Counted from the stretch's first letter, positions 1-8,097 are shown. The stretch is DNA of 64,000 nt from Terriglobia bacterium (GCA_032252755.1 JAVUPY010000051.1:62001-126000); one strand, 5' to 3'. The notes: generated by a model not told the origin, from the letters alone. A program made the numbers and translations.

Positions 1-588
1 CCCCTTGCGCCGCAGGATAACTACAATCCATCAGCCGAACGCTCGACCTCGTTGTTCGACCAGCGTCACCGCTTCGTCTTCAGCGCGGTCGTTCAGAGTG
101 GCCACAGGGCGGGCGGTTTCGCCGGGCACCTGATGAATGATTGGACAGTAGCTCCGATTATTGAAATTGGTTCGGGTAGGCCGTTCAACATCATCACCGG
201 AGTCGACAACAATTTCGATTTCGGAACCTTGACCGACCGGCCATCGATGGCCACCGCGGGGCAGACGAACAGCTGCGGGTTTACGGCAGCAGCTTCGAAG
301 TTCTCGCCGACAGGGTACTTGATCGCGCCATGCTGGATGGACGGTGTCTTCACCGGAAATCTGCCACGCAATTCGGGCATCCGGCCAAAGACCGTGTTCA
401 CGGACATGCGCGTTTCGAAGCGCATCAGCCTGACGGAGCGGGTGAAACTGGACGCAATCATGGATGGCTTCAACCTGATCAACCGGTTCAACGTCGCTGA
501 TGTGAATCCGTTGTGGGACCAGGCGGGTAAGCCAACAGCGGCATTCGATCCGCGGCAGTTCCAGTTCGCGCTGCGATTGAGCTGGTAG
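1..588 (+). CDS. TonB-dependent receptor, C-terminal beta-barrel part (5' truncated by window)
   Basis: The reading frame is open from base 1 to the TAG at 586-588, so only the last 195 residues are present. The text reads like the end of a large acidobacterial Oar-like TonB-dependent outer-membrane receptor: a DQRHRFVFS stretch near the start, alternating strands, and a C-terminal LRLSW whose aromatic last residue is typical of proteins inserted by the Bam complex. Such receptors take up or bind large substrates at the outer membrane using TonB energy. The substrate cannot be told because the plug domain is outside the window. A strong terminator follows 16 bases later, so this is the last gene of its transcript. 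Confidence 0.8.
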   Translation, partial: PLAPQDNYNPSAERSTSLFDQRHRFVFSAVVQSGHRAGGFAGHLMNDWTVAPIIEIGSGRPFNIITGVDNNFDFGTLTDRPSMATAGQTNSCGFTAAASKFSPTGYLIAPCWMDGVFTGNLPRNSGIRPKTVFTDMRVSKRISLTERVKLDAIMDGFNLINRFNVADVNPLWDQAGKPTAAFDPRQFQFALRLSW

Positions 589-603
589 CCGAATTTAGGG
601 ATT

Positions 604-630
604 GGCCCCGGTACTCCGGGGCCTTTTTTC
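604..630 (+). terminator. Rho-independent terminator after the TonB receptor
   Basis: A perfect 8-bp GC stem (ggccccgg / ccggggcc, 604-611 and 616-623) with a 4-nt loop is followed by six T residues and a further T run. It ends the receptor transcript. Confidence 0.85.
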
Positions 631-767
631 TTTTGCGGTCAGATACTTGTTCCCTTTTCGGTGTGGCGCTTCAAATACCAGCAGGGCTGCATACGTGACC
701 AAAGCGAGCCGTTTCAGATTCGAATTGCAGCGTTGGAGGTTGCGGACCAGAGTGTGAATGATTTTCA

Positions 768-1961
768 ATGCAGGATGAGATGAAAATAAGGGCAAGAAGA
801 GAATCGACGATTTCGGTACACGGCGGGGAAGAGCGCCATGGCCAGAATGTATCGATGACAACCGACATCGCGCAGGCATCGGTATTTGCTCTTCGGGATA
901 CCGATGAACTGGAGCGATATGCGGAAGGGAAGTCCAACGCTTACCTGTATTCGCGATACGCGAACCCGACGGTGCGCGTGGCGGAGCGCAAGCTGGCCGA
1001 ACTCGAAGGCGGCGAGGACTGTGTCATCACCGCGAGTGGCATGGCCGCGCAGTTGTCGCTGGCGTTGGCGATTTGTCAGGCCGGAGACGAAATCGTCAGC
1101 ATGCTCGACATCTACGGCGGTACGCTGAAGCTGTTTCGCGATCTGTTGAGCCGCTGCGGCATCAAGACCCGCTTCGTGCCGTATCACGAGCTCGATCGCA
1201 TTGACAGCTACATCAACAAGCGCACGCGGATGATGTTTCTCGAGACGCCGACGAACCCGACGCTGCGCTGCGTCGACATTGAGCGATTGGCGGGTATTGG
1301 CAGGAAGAAGCGACTCTTCGTGGTGGTAGATAACACGTTCGCGACGCCGGTGCTGCAGAAGCCGCTGTCGCTGGGAGCGGACGCAGTTTGCCACTCCATC
1401 ACGAAATTTCTAGGTGGGCACAGCGATGTCACCGCCGGCGCGGTGGTGGGCGCGAAAAAGTGGATCGATCCAATCCGGCATACGACGATTTACACCGGCG
1501 CCTGTCTCGATCCGAACTCGGCGTTCCTGACGATCCGGGGAATGAAGACACTCCAGGTTCGGGTAGAGCGCGCTTGCAACAACGCGTTTGCCATCGCGGA
1601 ATTCTTGAAAGGGCATTCGCGGGTCCGGCGGGTTTATTACCCCGGGCTGATGGAAGCCGAGGGGCACGCGGCCGCAGTCAAGCAGATGCGCGACTTCGGG
1701 ATGATGGTCTCGTTCGACATCAAGGGCGCAGGCAAGGCGGCGCGAAAATTTATCGACTCCCTGCGATTGTGGTACCTGGCGGCGAGTTTGGGCGGAGTGG
1801 AGTCAACGGTGTCTTACCCGGTGCTGGCGTCGCATGTCGGACTCGATAAAAAGACATTGCAACTGCTGGGGGTGTCGCCGGCAACAGTTCGCTTGTCGGT
1901 TGGCATAGAGGATTCGGCAGATCTGGTTGCCGATCTTGACCAGGCATTACGTAGGGCGTAG
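768..1961 (+). CDS. Cys/Met metabolism PLP-dependent enzyme (cystathionine gamma-synthase / homoserine sulfhydrylase family)
   Basis: 397 residues, the normal length for this fold-type I PLP family. Visible marks are YSRYANPT near residue 60, the SGMAA cofactor-phosphate turn, ETPTNPTLR and VDNTFATP in the middle, and SITKFLGGHSDV, whose Lys should carry PLP. The C-terminal SVGIEDSADLVADL signature is complete. The family includes cystathionine gamma-synthase, O-acyl-homoserine sulfhydrylase and methionine gamma-lyase. Sequence reading alone does not separate these, and no other met gene is adjacent. The ATG at 768 has a poor ribosome site; the ATG at 780, with AGGA just upstream, is an alternative start. 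Confidence 0.88.
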   Translation: MQDEMKIRARRESTISVHGGEERHGQNVSMTTDIAQASVFALRDTDELERYAEGKSNAYLYSRYANPTVRVAERKLAELEGGEDCVITASGMAAQLSLALAICQAGDEIVSMLDIYGGTLKLFRDLLSRCGIKTRFVPYHELDRIDSYINKRTRMMFLETPTNPTLRCVDIERLAGIGRKKRLFVVVDNTFATPVLQKPLSLGADAVCHSITKFLGGHSDVTAGAVVGAKKWIDPIRHTTIYTGACLDPNSAFLTIRGMKTLQVRVERACNNAFAIAEFLKGHSRVRRVYYPGLMEAEGHAAAVKQMRDFGMMVSFDIKGAGKAARKFIDSLRLWYLAASLGGVESTVSYPVLASHVGLDKKTLQLLGVSPATVRLSVGIEDSADLVADLDQALRRA

Positions 1962-2037
1962 CCGTTTAGTACCGGGAGTAAGCCCTTCTGTGGATTGACC
2001 CTCGGGAACAAGGAAGGTTACGATTTTGCGACGGGTC

Positions 2038-2079
2038 TACCCACATCTGCTAATGGCGGATGCGGGGCAGGCGGGTAGA
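2038..2079. repeat. Degenerate family B palindrome upstream of mltD
   Basis: The segment starts ctacccacatctgc and continues with ggcggatgcggggc, then gggtag, giving imperfect arms around a TAAT loop. It resembles the better preserved CCCACATCTGC palindromes elsewhere in the window. Confidence 0.45.
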
Positions 2080-2095
2080 GCCCAAATAGAGGGAA

Positions 2096-4063
2096 ATGAG
2101 AATATCCAAGGGTTTACTGGCGCTCCCCCTATTAGGCGCCGCTATAGCTTCTACGGGTTGCGGATCCAAAGACGGCCGCCAGGCCGCCCATGCGACGCCC
2201 CCGAAAAACGCCACCGCCCCGACCATTACCCAGCAGCAGGCCCAGGAATCAAAGCCAGTCCCAACCGTTGAAGAAAAGCCGTCGGTTGCTCCGCAGCAAC
2301 AGGACCCCGTTCCCGCGCTGATCGCGCAGGTCGAGAGCGAATACCAGAAAGGGCAAGCCAATTACCAGGCCGGCCATCTCGAGGCCGCGAAGGCGAGCTT
2401 CGACAAGGCGTTCGACATGCTCCTTCAGGGCAAAGTCGGCGTAGAGAGCGACGATCGCCTGCAGAACGAGTTCGACAAGATTGTCGAGGCGGTGCACACC
2501 CTGGAGATGCAGGCGCTCAAAGAAGGTGACGGATTCACGGAGCAACCGGCGGAACCGGCGCCGATCGACGAGGCGAACGAGGTCACGTTCCCGGTCGATC
2601 CGAACGTGCGTGCCAAGGCAGAAGCCGAGCTGCGCATGACCAAGTCGGACTTGCCGCTTATGATGACCGACCAGGTGGCGAGCTTCATCAATTATTTTTC
2701 AACCAGAGGCAAGGGGACACTCGAGCGTGGGCTGGAGAGGTCGGGTCGGTACCGCGACATGATTGAACGCGTCCTGAAGGAAGAAGGCGTTCCGCAGGAC
2801 CTGATCTATCTTGCACAGGCCGAATCGGGGTTCCATCCGCTGGCGCTGTCGCGCGCGGGCGCACGAGGCATGTGGCAGTTCATGGCTTCCCGAGCGAGCG
2901 GTTACGGCTTACAGCGCAACTGGTGGGTTGACGAGAGACAGGACCCGGAGAAATCGACGCGCGCCGCCGCCAGGCACCTGAAGGATCTTTATAACGAGTT
3001 CGGCGACTGGTATCTCGCGATGGCGGCCTACAACTCAGGCCCGCTGACGGTGCAGCGCGCGGTGCAGCGCACAGGATACGCGGATTTCTGGGAGCTCTAT
3101 AAGCGCAACGTTCTGCCGAAGGAGACGAGGAACTACGTTCCCATCATCATCGCCGAGACCATCATGGCGAAGAATCCGGCGCAGTATGGCCTGCAAGATG
3201 TCGTGATGGATAAGCCACCGGCAGTGGACAAGGTGAAGATTGATTATCCGGTCGATCTTCGTCTCGTGGCGGAGTGCACCGATACTACGGTTGCCAATTT
3301 ACAGGACCTCAACCCGAGCCTTCTGCGCATGATGACACCGAAGGAAGGCGAATTCACGCTGAACGTTCCGGCGGGAACCGGTGAAAAGTTCGAACAGGCA
3401 ATTGCTGCGATTCCCCAGGATATGCGCGTATGGTGGCGCTATCACACGGTTGAACCCGGCGAGACGCTAAGCCGCATCGCCTCGCGATACCACACGACAT
3501 CGGCTGCAATCGCGCAGGTGAACAGCATCGATACAGATTCGGAACTGCAGGCCGACACGAAATTGATTATTCCGGTTACGCCGGGGCGACAGGTTGACCG
3601 CTTGACGTTTTCGAAGCACGCGACGCGTTACAAGGTGCGCCGGGGTGACACGGTTCTTTCCATCGCCGACGATTTTGGAGTTCCAGCGGAAAGGTTGCGC
3701 AGGTGGAATCACATTCGCGGGAACTACATAAGAGCTGGCCGGGTCATCCGTATCTATCGCCCGACCGGCACCGTCGAGGAATCTACTCGCGCAGCTTCCC
3801 GGGAGCGTGGCAAGAAAGCCACACTAGCGAAGACGCGGAAGGGGACGGCGAGCGATCACGGGACCCCGGAGATCGCGGCTAAGTCTAGTTATAACAGGAG
3901 CTTGCAGGCGACCAACGGGAAAGCATTACGGCATAAGGTTAGGCGTGGTGAAACCCTCACGAGCATTGCCAATTCCTATAACACGACGGTTGCCCAGTTG
4001 AAGAGAGATAACAATCTGGGCGCCGATAATCTCAAGGCCGGACAAGTCCTGGTAATCAAATAG
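2096..4063 (+). CDS. mltD: Membrane-bound lytic murein transglycosylase D-like, with three LysM domains
   Basis: 655 residues. An N-terminal hydrophobic segment ends in a lipobox-like STGC (Cys22), suggesting a lipoprotein, although the -3 residue is not the usual Leu. Residues about 40-150 are a low-complexity linker with a TPR-like stretch. The SLT domain covers about 205-350: AQAESGFHP holds the expected catalytic Glu243, followed by ARGMWQFM and MAAYNSGP. Three LysM modules follow (starting YHTVEPGETL, YKVRRGDTV and HKVRRGETL) and bind peptidoglycan glycans. The enzyme should cleave murein glycan strands at the outer-membrane face of the wall. The start ATG follows agaggga at good spacing. 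A terminator lies 20 bases after the stop. Confidence 0.92.
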   Translation: MRISKGLLALPLLGAAIASTGCGSKDGRQAAHATPPKNATAPTITQQQAQESKPVPTVEEKPSVAPQQQDPVPALIAQVESEYQKGQANYQAGHLEAAKASFDKAFDMLLQGKVGVESDDRLQNEFDKIVEAVHTLEMQALKEGDGFTEQPAEPAPIDEANEVTFPVDPNVRAKAEAELRMTKSDLPLMMTDQVASFINYFSTRGKGTLERGLERSGRYRDMIERVLKEEGVPQDLIYLAQAESGFHPLALSRAGARGMWQFMASRASGYGLQRNWWVDERQDPEKSTRAAARHLKDLYNEFGDWYLAMAAYNSGPLTVQRAVQRTGYADFWELYKRNVLPKETRNYVPIIIAETIMAKNPAQYGLQDVVMDKPPAVDKVKIDYPVDLRLVAECTDTTVANLQDLNPSLLRMMTPKEGEFTLNVPAGTGEKFEQAIAAIPQDMRVWWRYHTVEPGETLSRIASRYHTTSAAIAQVNSIDTDSELQADTKLIIPVTPGRQVDRLTFSKHATRYKVRRGDTVLSIADDFGVPAERLRRWNHIRGNYIRAGRVIRIYRPTGTVEESTRAASRERGKKATLAKTRKGTASDHGTPEIAAKSSYNRSLQATNGKALRHKVRRGETLTSIANSYNTTVAQLKRDNNLGADNLKAGQVLVIK

Positions 4064-4083
4064 GCGGAATAGAATGTCGCAGA

Positions 4084-4109
4084 AACGCCCACCAAGGAGG
4101 GCGTTTTTT
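4084..4109 (+). terminator. Rho-independent terminator after mltD
   Basis: Stem aacgccc / gggcgtt with an 8-nt loop, running into six T residues. Confidence 0.85.
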
Positions 4110-4289
4110 GTTGTCCATTGGCGCGTAAAACATGTAAGTTGCATCGGAGCAGTTGCAGGAGTAGTTTGTAGCGCTGTAATCCCGTGTGCGCTGGACCGCG
4201 CGTCCAACTCCGGGAAAACATAGTTGTGATGAAGGACGCTCTTGTTCTCCTTAATGAGGCGGAGCCTGGAAACGACATCAGGAGGAAGC

Positions 4290-4742
4290 ATGACGTTCCA
4301 CGACGAAACGCTGTACGGGCGTGATGATGAGATGGATGATTTCGGTGAGTCCAACTACGACGACAACCTCGACGAAGGATATGACGAAGAAGAAGAGGAG
4401 GAGGAAGAAGCCGGAGAGGCTGAGCCAGCAGTGTCTCACGCGGAAGAAGCGCCCGCGGTGAGCGCCTCGGAACCGGCCCCGGAACCTCCACCAGTGAAGG
4501 CACCCGCCAAGAAAGCGGCCAAGAAGCCGGCGAAGAAGGCTGCCAAGAAAGTAGCCAAGAAGCCAGCGAAGAAAGCGGCGAAAAAGGCGGCTTCGAAGAA
4601 GGCGGCGAAGAAAGTTTCCAAGAAGAAACCGGCGAAGAAGGCTGCAAAGAAAGCGGCGAAGAAGCCGGCGAAGAAGCCGGCGAAGAAAGCGGCCAAGAAG
4701 CCGGCGAAGAAAGCCAGGAAGGCGGCCAAGAAGCGTCGTTAG
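4290..4742 (+). CDS. Histone H1-like Lys/Ala/Pro-rich DNA-binding protein with acidic N-terminal arm
   Basis: 150 residues from the ATG at 4290, which is preceded by a strong aggagga site at 4280-4286; an upstream in-frame ATG at 4242 has none. Residues about 1-45 are strongly acidic, with a run of eight Glu. Residues about 46-75 are Ala/Pro/Glu linker. Residues about 78-150 are almost only AKKAAKKPAKK-type repeats, like the tail of eukaryotic histone H1 and bacterial Hc1/AlgP-like proteins. It probably binds DNA or RNA non-specifically and compacts the nucleoid. The charge-split design suggests the acidic arm could screen the basic tail. The repetitive codons make length variation between strains likely. 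Confidence 0.8.
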   Translation: MTFHDETLYGRDDEMDDFGESNYDDNLDEGYDEEEEEEEEAGEAEPAVSHAEEAPAVSASEPAPEPPPVKAPAKKAAKKPAKKAAKKVAKKPAKKAAKKAASKKAAKKVSKKKPAKKAAKKAAKKPAKKPAKKAAKKPAKKARKAAKKRR

Positions 4743-4764
4743 GCAATCTTCATGCAAAAATTAA

Positions 4765-4795
4765 GCCGCGACTCGTGTCGCGGCTTTCCCTTTTC
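4765..4795 (+). terminator. Terminator between the H1-like gene and the convergent small gene
   Basis: A perfect 8-bp stem gccgcgac / gtcgcggc with a TCGT loop, then ttt-ccc-tttt on the + strand. It lies between two converging genes. Confidence 0.75.
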
Positions 4796-4802
4796 GGGAA
4801 GA

Positions 4803-5018
4803 CTACTTCTTCGCTTTCACCGCGCTGAGGCACTGCCCATAAAGATCGAGCAGATGCTTGGCATAGTCCTCAGCCTTATTCACCGCGCCGGCCTGGAATC
4901 CCGCACCAGCACCGGTTGTCTTGCCGTAGCCCGTCGTTCCGGCAATGAACTTCATCATGTCCAGCGCGATGTCTTCGTCACGCCGCAATCCAACAGGAAA
5001 TCCGCTCAACTCGCTCAC
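4803..5018 (-). CDS. Small conserved-looking hypothetical protein (71 aa)
   Basis: The frame stays open upstream to 5198, but a GTG at 5018 preceded by GGGAGG at correct spacing is the best start. The product begins MSELSGFPVGLRRDEDIA and has a Gly-rich middle (GTTGYGKTTGAGAGF) and an amphipathic C-terminal helix with two more Lys at the end. The GxxGxGKT-like string resembles a P-loop but is too short and lacks the surrounding fold, so no ATPase role is claimed. Not recognised. It sits alone between the H1-like gene and the regulator of the phage-like island. Confidence 0.5.
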   Translation of the reverse strand: MSELSGFPVGLRRDEDIALDMMKFIAGTTGYGKTTGAGAGFQAGAVNKAEDYAKHLLDLYGQCLSAVKAKK

Positions 5019-5055
5019 GTAAACCTCCCGAACATTCTTGATGATAACAAAGCAA

Positions 5056-5099
5056 GCGATGGATCGTGCCCTGGTGCGAGCGCGCCATCGCGCCATCGC
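5056..5099. repeat. Possible remnant of family A repeat
   Basis: The words gcgatggatcgtgcc and gcgccatcgcgccatcgc occur head to head with a short spacer. They match the 8-nt unit of the long hairpins inside the phage-like island, but pairing is partial here. Confidence 0.35.
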
Positions 5100-5148
5100 A
5101 AGCATCGTTTCTTTCATCGCGTCTTTTACCTGCCACCACCCACACGCG

Positions 5149-5862
5149 TCAGGTTTCAATCGACACATGACACACGCGGCCGAGGATGTAGTCGCCATAG
5201 CTGTGCCCCGAGTCGATGGGAACGAAGTCGAGCGGTTTCGCGTGGACCTGTGGGCGCAGGGTTAGCTGCTTGCCCATGATCTCGACGTTGCGCACGAGCA
5301 CGGTGTTACCTTTCAGCACGGCGTACATATTGGTGTCGCCCCGGCGATAGGATCGCAACGAATTGTAGTGACGGTCGATGAGCAGGGTGGCCCGCGGAAG
5401 CACTCGCGGATACATCGCCGCGCCATCGTCATCGGACGCCTTGTAGAGCAGAAATCGAACCCACGAGGCGCGCGGCGTAACGGGATCCGCGCGCAGGCGA
5501 CGCAGGAAGTTGCGTTTGAACTTGAGTTGCTCCTCGATGCGCTGCAATTGCGGTTGAGGTTCGCGGAGGGCGGCGGCATCGACAAGCGCAACGCCATCGT
5601 ACTCGCGATCGGCGGCGTCCTTCGGTAAACGTTCTGATAGTTCTCCGGCGGGAATGAGATCAAGCACGGAGATTCCAAGTACCGTCAGTATGCGGTCCAT
5701 GCCTTCGAGGCTGAGCCCGCGCCGATTGTGCAGGTAGTTAGAGATGTGGGCCTGCCGGAAGCCGGTCTTGCGGGCCAGCGACAGTCCGGTGAGTTGGCGG
5801 GAGGCGATGCGCGTTGCCACGGCGTCGCGCAATCGAGTGTTCAGGCGTTGGAAGTCGACCAT
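5149..5862 (-). CDS. XRE-family regulator with S24/LexA-like C-terminal domain lacking the catalytic dyad
   Basis: 237 residues. Residues about 1-70 form a helix-turn-helix (LSLARKTGFRQAHISNYLHN, then a RRGLSLEGMDRILTVLG helix). The C-terminal 100 residues have the layout of an S24/LexA or CI dimerisation domain (LPRATLLIDRHYNSLRSYRRG, then NTVLVRNVEIMGKQLTLRP). The usual Ser-Met and the later catalytic Lys are not visible, so self-cleavage is unlikely. It is likely a DNA-binding repressor or regulator at the left end of the phage-like island, transcribed away from it. A near-palindrome just upstream of its start may be its operator. Confidence 0.75.
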   Translation of the reverse strand: MVDFQRLNTRLRDAVATRIASRQLTGLSLARKTGFRQAHISNYLHNRRGLSLEGMDRILTVLGISVLDLIPAGELSERLPKDAADREYDGVALVDAAALREPQPQLQRIEEQLKFKRNFLRRLRADPVTPRASWVRFLLYKASDDDGAAMYPRVLPRATLLIDRHYNSLRSYRRGDTNMYAVLKGNTVLVRNVEIMGKQLTLRPQVHAKPLDFVPIDSGHSYGDYILGRVCHVSIET

Positions 5863-5892
5863 GTGGTCTCCAGGTTGCGATGTTTCGCTTTC

Positions 5893-5906
5893 AGCAAATG
5901 TTTGCT
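5893..5906. promoter_or_regulatory. Candidate operator of the XRE regulator
   Basis: AGCAAA-TG-TTTGCT is a 6-bp-arm inverted repeat 31 bases upstream of the regulator start, in an AT-richer stretch that also contains TATAGT at 5913-5918. It would suit binding of a dimeric helix-turn-helix protein to the divergent control region. This is inferred from position and symmetry only. Confidence 0.35.
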
Positions 5907-6133
5907 AAAAGCTATAGTCTAAGTTGTTGAGTAATGCCCGTAGTAGTAATTTCATTTGCCTACCTCAGAGATTCCGAATTACTTTCGCGATGCGGTGTGA
6001 GTTCGTGGTTCGGCGGTGATTCACAGCCGGTAGCGCGCGCTCCGCCGATGCTTCAAGTCAACCAATGAGTGTGCCGGAAGCGGATATCTGCGGCGTTCCA
6101 GCGTGGGTTGCGCGACGGCTAAAGGGGAACCTG

Positions 6134-6382
6134 ATGCAGGAGAGAAGTACAGAGATCATCATCGAGTTGAAATATTGCGAGCGGTGTGGCGGATTGTGGT
6201 TTCGGGAGGCGGGAACGAATGCGAACTTGTGTGGCCCATGCATGAACCAGGAGCCGGTCTTGGCAAAACGTTATGCCGAGCGGGAGCAGCAGGCGGCGGC
6301 AGGTTGTAAATGGGCCGGAATGGGTTCCGTCGTCGTGCAGACTTTGCAGGGAGTGGCTGCGGAACCGGGGAGGCTCGCATGA
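6134..6382 (+). CDS. Small zinc-ribbon protein
   Basis: 82 residues from the ATG at 6134, which has AGGGGAA at the right distance; an ATG at 6065 in frame has no such site. CERCGGLWFRE followed 13 residues later by CGPC makes a four-Cys zinc ribbon. The rest is charged and Gln/Ala-rich. Its stop overlaps the start of the next gene (ATGA at 6379-6382), so the two are translationally coupled. The role is unknown; short zinc ribbons near phage genes often bind nucleic acid or another protein. Confidence 0.6.
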   Translation: MQERSTEIIIELKYCERCGGLWFREAGTNANLCGPCMNQEPVLAKRYAEREQQAAAGCKWAGMGSVVVQTLQGVAAEPGRLA

Positions 6383-6981
6383 AATTGTTGCAGATGCCTG
6401 CCCGCATCGCGGTCGTGGTGAGAGCCTCGGCAGAGGAGACGCGGGACGTCAGTGCCACTTTCAGGGGAAGCTTCGCGGATGAACAGACATGGGAAGAGCG
6501 CGGCGGAATTAACGAGGAGTGCAGCCCGTGGGCAATCTACAGGAATCACACAGTCGTACTTTTGCGGAAGTACTTCCGGATGTCGCTGGAGATCGGTCGA
6601 ATGCCGTCGCTGCTTGGGGGGGAACTGTTTCGAGCCAAGGTGACCGCGTACCAGGTGCACACGTTCGAGGACTCGGTGATCTTCGTGCATGACATGGAGC
6701 AGTGCCTGGCGAAGCTGGACTATCTGTCGCGGCTGCTGATCGCCCGCATTTTCTTCCAGGAATTCAGTCACGACGAAGTCGCCGCTGAATTGCGAATCAC
6801 AAGGCGACAGGTCATCCGGCGAATGTTCGACGCGCTGGATCGGACATCTGAGATCCTGCTGGAGAGGGAGTTGCTGGAGCCCTCTTATGGTGCGGACCTT
6901 GAAATGACGAAGAAGCCGCCCACCAGTGCAGGCGTTGTGGATACGACTACGATTCTGGAGTTCGGGAAGGCAGATTCGTAA
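6379..6981 (+). CDS. Sigma-factor region 4-like helix-turn-helix protein
   Basis: 200 residues, starting at the ATG that overlaps the previous stop. Residues about 112-165 (LDYLSRLLIARIFFQEFSHD, then AAELRITRRQVIRRMFDALD) read as a sigma70 region 4-type helix-turn-helix. The N-terminal half has no recognisable sigma region 2. It may be a phage-type late regulator (ArpU-like) or a host transcription factor. It precedes the structural genes of the island and is followed by a strong terminator, which makes it and the zinc-ribbon protein a separate two-gene unit. Confidence 0.6.
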   Translation: MKLLQMPARIAVVVRASAEETRDVSATFRGSFADEQTWEERGGINEECSPWAIYRNHTVVLLRKYFRMSLEIGRMPSLLGGELFRAKVTAYQVHTFEDSVIFVHDMEQCLAKLDYLSRLLIARIFFQEFSHDEVAAELRITRRQVIRRMFDALDRTSEILLERELLEPSYGADLEMTKKPPTSAGVVDTTTILEFGKADS

Positions 6982-7003
6982 CTGATGGGGCGGTTTCATG
7001 ATT

Positions 7004-7036
7004 CGGGGCGAGAGGAATCTCGCCCCGTCTTATTTT
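7004..7036 (+). terminator. Terminator after the sigma-like gene
   Basis: Perfect 9-bp stem cggggcgag / ctcgccccg with a 6-nt loop, then tcttatttt. Confidence 0.85.
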
Positions 7037-7168
7037 GAGAAGAAACTTGTCAAGAGACAAAAAATGTCAAAATCGCCGTAAGTGATTGCAGCACTAGAGA
7101 ATAAAGTTTTCGCCGAAATGTCACAGTAGGTGGGTCCAATTCGCTATTCTGAAAATAGAGGGTAAGAA

Positions 7169-7489
7169 ATGAGCGGACGAACCAGATGGACAGGCGGAAG
7201 ACGGCAGATGGCTCAAGGCGCGGATGTGAGCGATGAAGCAGAGCGTTTGAAGGTCGAGAAACTGCGGCAGGCGGCTGCAATCGTAATCAACGAACTTCCT
7301 GAGATCATGGCGGCGCTGGTCGAGAAGGCCAAGGAGGGCAGCTACCTTCACGCGAAATGCGCTTTTGAGTTGGCGCGGATCTCCGACATTGACTTGCCCC
7401 GGGATTCCAAGCCGGAACCGTGGGTCGAGGAACTTTTGACTGCGTTGCGCGCATTGCCGAACCCGGCAGAACCCGCGGCCGCCAGTTAG
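7169..7489 (+). CDS. Small hypothetical protein, possibly small terminase-like
   Basis: 106 residues. The ATG follows agagggtaag. The N-terminal 14 residues are basic (MSGRTRWTGGRRQ); the rest is mostly helical (EAERLKVEKLRQAAAIVINE, then AFELARISDI). No family is recognised with certainty. Its size, helical content and place at the head of a cluster containing a large terminase would fit a small terminase or another DNA-binding packaging protein. The large terminase is four kilobases away, which weakens this guess. Confidence 0.5.
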   Translation: MSGRTRWTGGRRQMAQGADVSDEAERLKVEKLRQAAAIVINELPEIMAALVEKAKEGSYLHAKCAFELARISDIDLPRDSKPEPWVEELLTALRALPNPAEPAAAS

Positions 7490-7538
7490 AATCAAATCTT
7501 AAGAATTCTTGCAGTCTTTACGGAGCAGATCATTGTCG

Positions 7539-7997
7539 ATGGACATGACGTGGATTACGGATCGGATTGCGGTTGGCGGGGGTATATGGGTCGAGAGCAA
7601 GATGGCCGAGGTCGCAAGCCAGGGCGTCACGCATATCATCGACATGCAGATTGAGTTCAACGACACGGAGATCGCGCGGCCTTTCGGGATCGAGGTGTTC
7701 TGGAACGCCGTGGATGACGATTTCCAGCCCAAGCCGCCATTCGTCTTCCAGGACGCGGTGGCATTTGGCTTGAGGGCACTGGAAACGCCGGATACGAAGT
7801 TGTATATCCATTGCGCTGCGGGAGTGCACCGGGCGCCGATGATGACCCTGGCGGTGCTTCGAGCGATGGGATACGGCCTTAAAGAGGCCATGCACCTGGT
7901 GCAATCGAAGCGCCACGTCGTGGATTTCGCCGACGTTTACGTCAAGAGCGTGGAACGGTTCATGGAAACATTTACGGATTCAAAGGTTTTAGAGTAG
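7539..7997 (+). CDS. Dual-specificity protein phosphatase-like protein
   Basis: About 152 residues from the ATG at 7539, with CGGAG upstream. The active-site signature HCAAGVHRAP fits HCx5R with catalytic Cys92 and Arg98. The general acid is probably in the NAVDDDF stretch about 30 residues before. The N-terminal WITDRIAVGGGIWVES is typical of the DSP fold. It should hydrolyse phosphoproteins, or possibly phosphorylated RNA or lipid. It is a single-domain cytoplasmic enzyme with no signal peptide. Finding it between phage-type genes suggests a cargo or host-manipulation gene. A family A hairpin follows immediately after its stop. Confidence 0.78.
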   Translation: MDMTWITDRIAVGGGIWVESKMAEVASQGVTHIIDMQIEFNDTEIARPFGIEVFWNAVDDDFQPKPPFVFQDAVAFGLRALETPDTKLYIHCAAGVHRAPMMTLAVLRAMGYGLKEAMHLVQSKRHVVDFADVYVKSVERFMETFTDSKVLE

Positions 7998-8080
7998 ATC
8001 GAGCACTCGCGCCATCGCACCATCTTCGACAGCGTTTCTCTTCGAAGATGGCCCATTAGCCCGATCCGCAATGGCTCGAT
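7998..8080. repeat. Family A long inverted repeat before the beta-helix gene
   Basis: Left arm atcgagc...gccatcgcaccatc ends in ttcga. Right arm tcgaagatggccc...gcaatggctcgat is close to its reverse complement, with a 10-15 nt loop between. It ends 17 bases before the start codon of the following gene. The arms are less regular than in the four copies between 15.0 and 18.6 kb. Confidence 0.7.
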
Positions 8081-8097
8081 TTAATGTGAGGAAGGAT

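Noticed and set aside
3976-4746. Ser/Pro-rich 256-residue frame opposite the H1-like gene
   Set aside because: It arises from the Lys/Ala codon repeats read on the other strand.
4803-5018. P-loop ATPase from the GTTGYGKTTGAG string
   Set aside because: The protein is 71 residues, lacks a Walker B, and the glycine string is not in a nucleotide-binding fold context.
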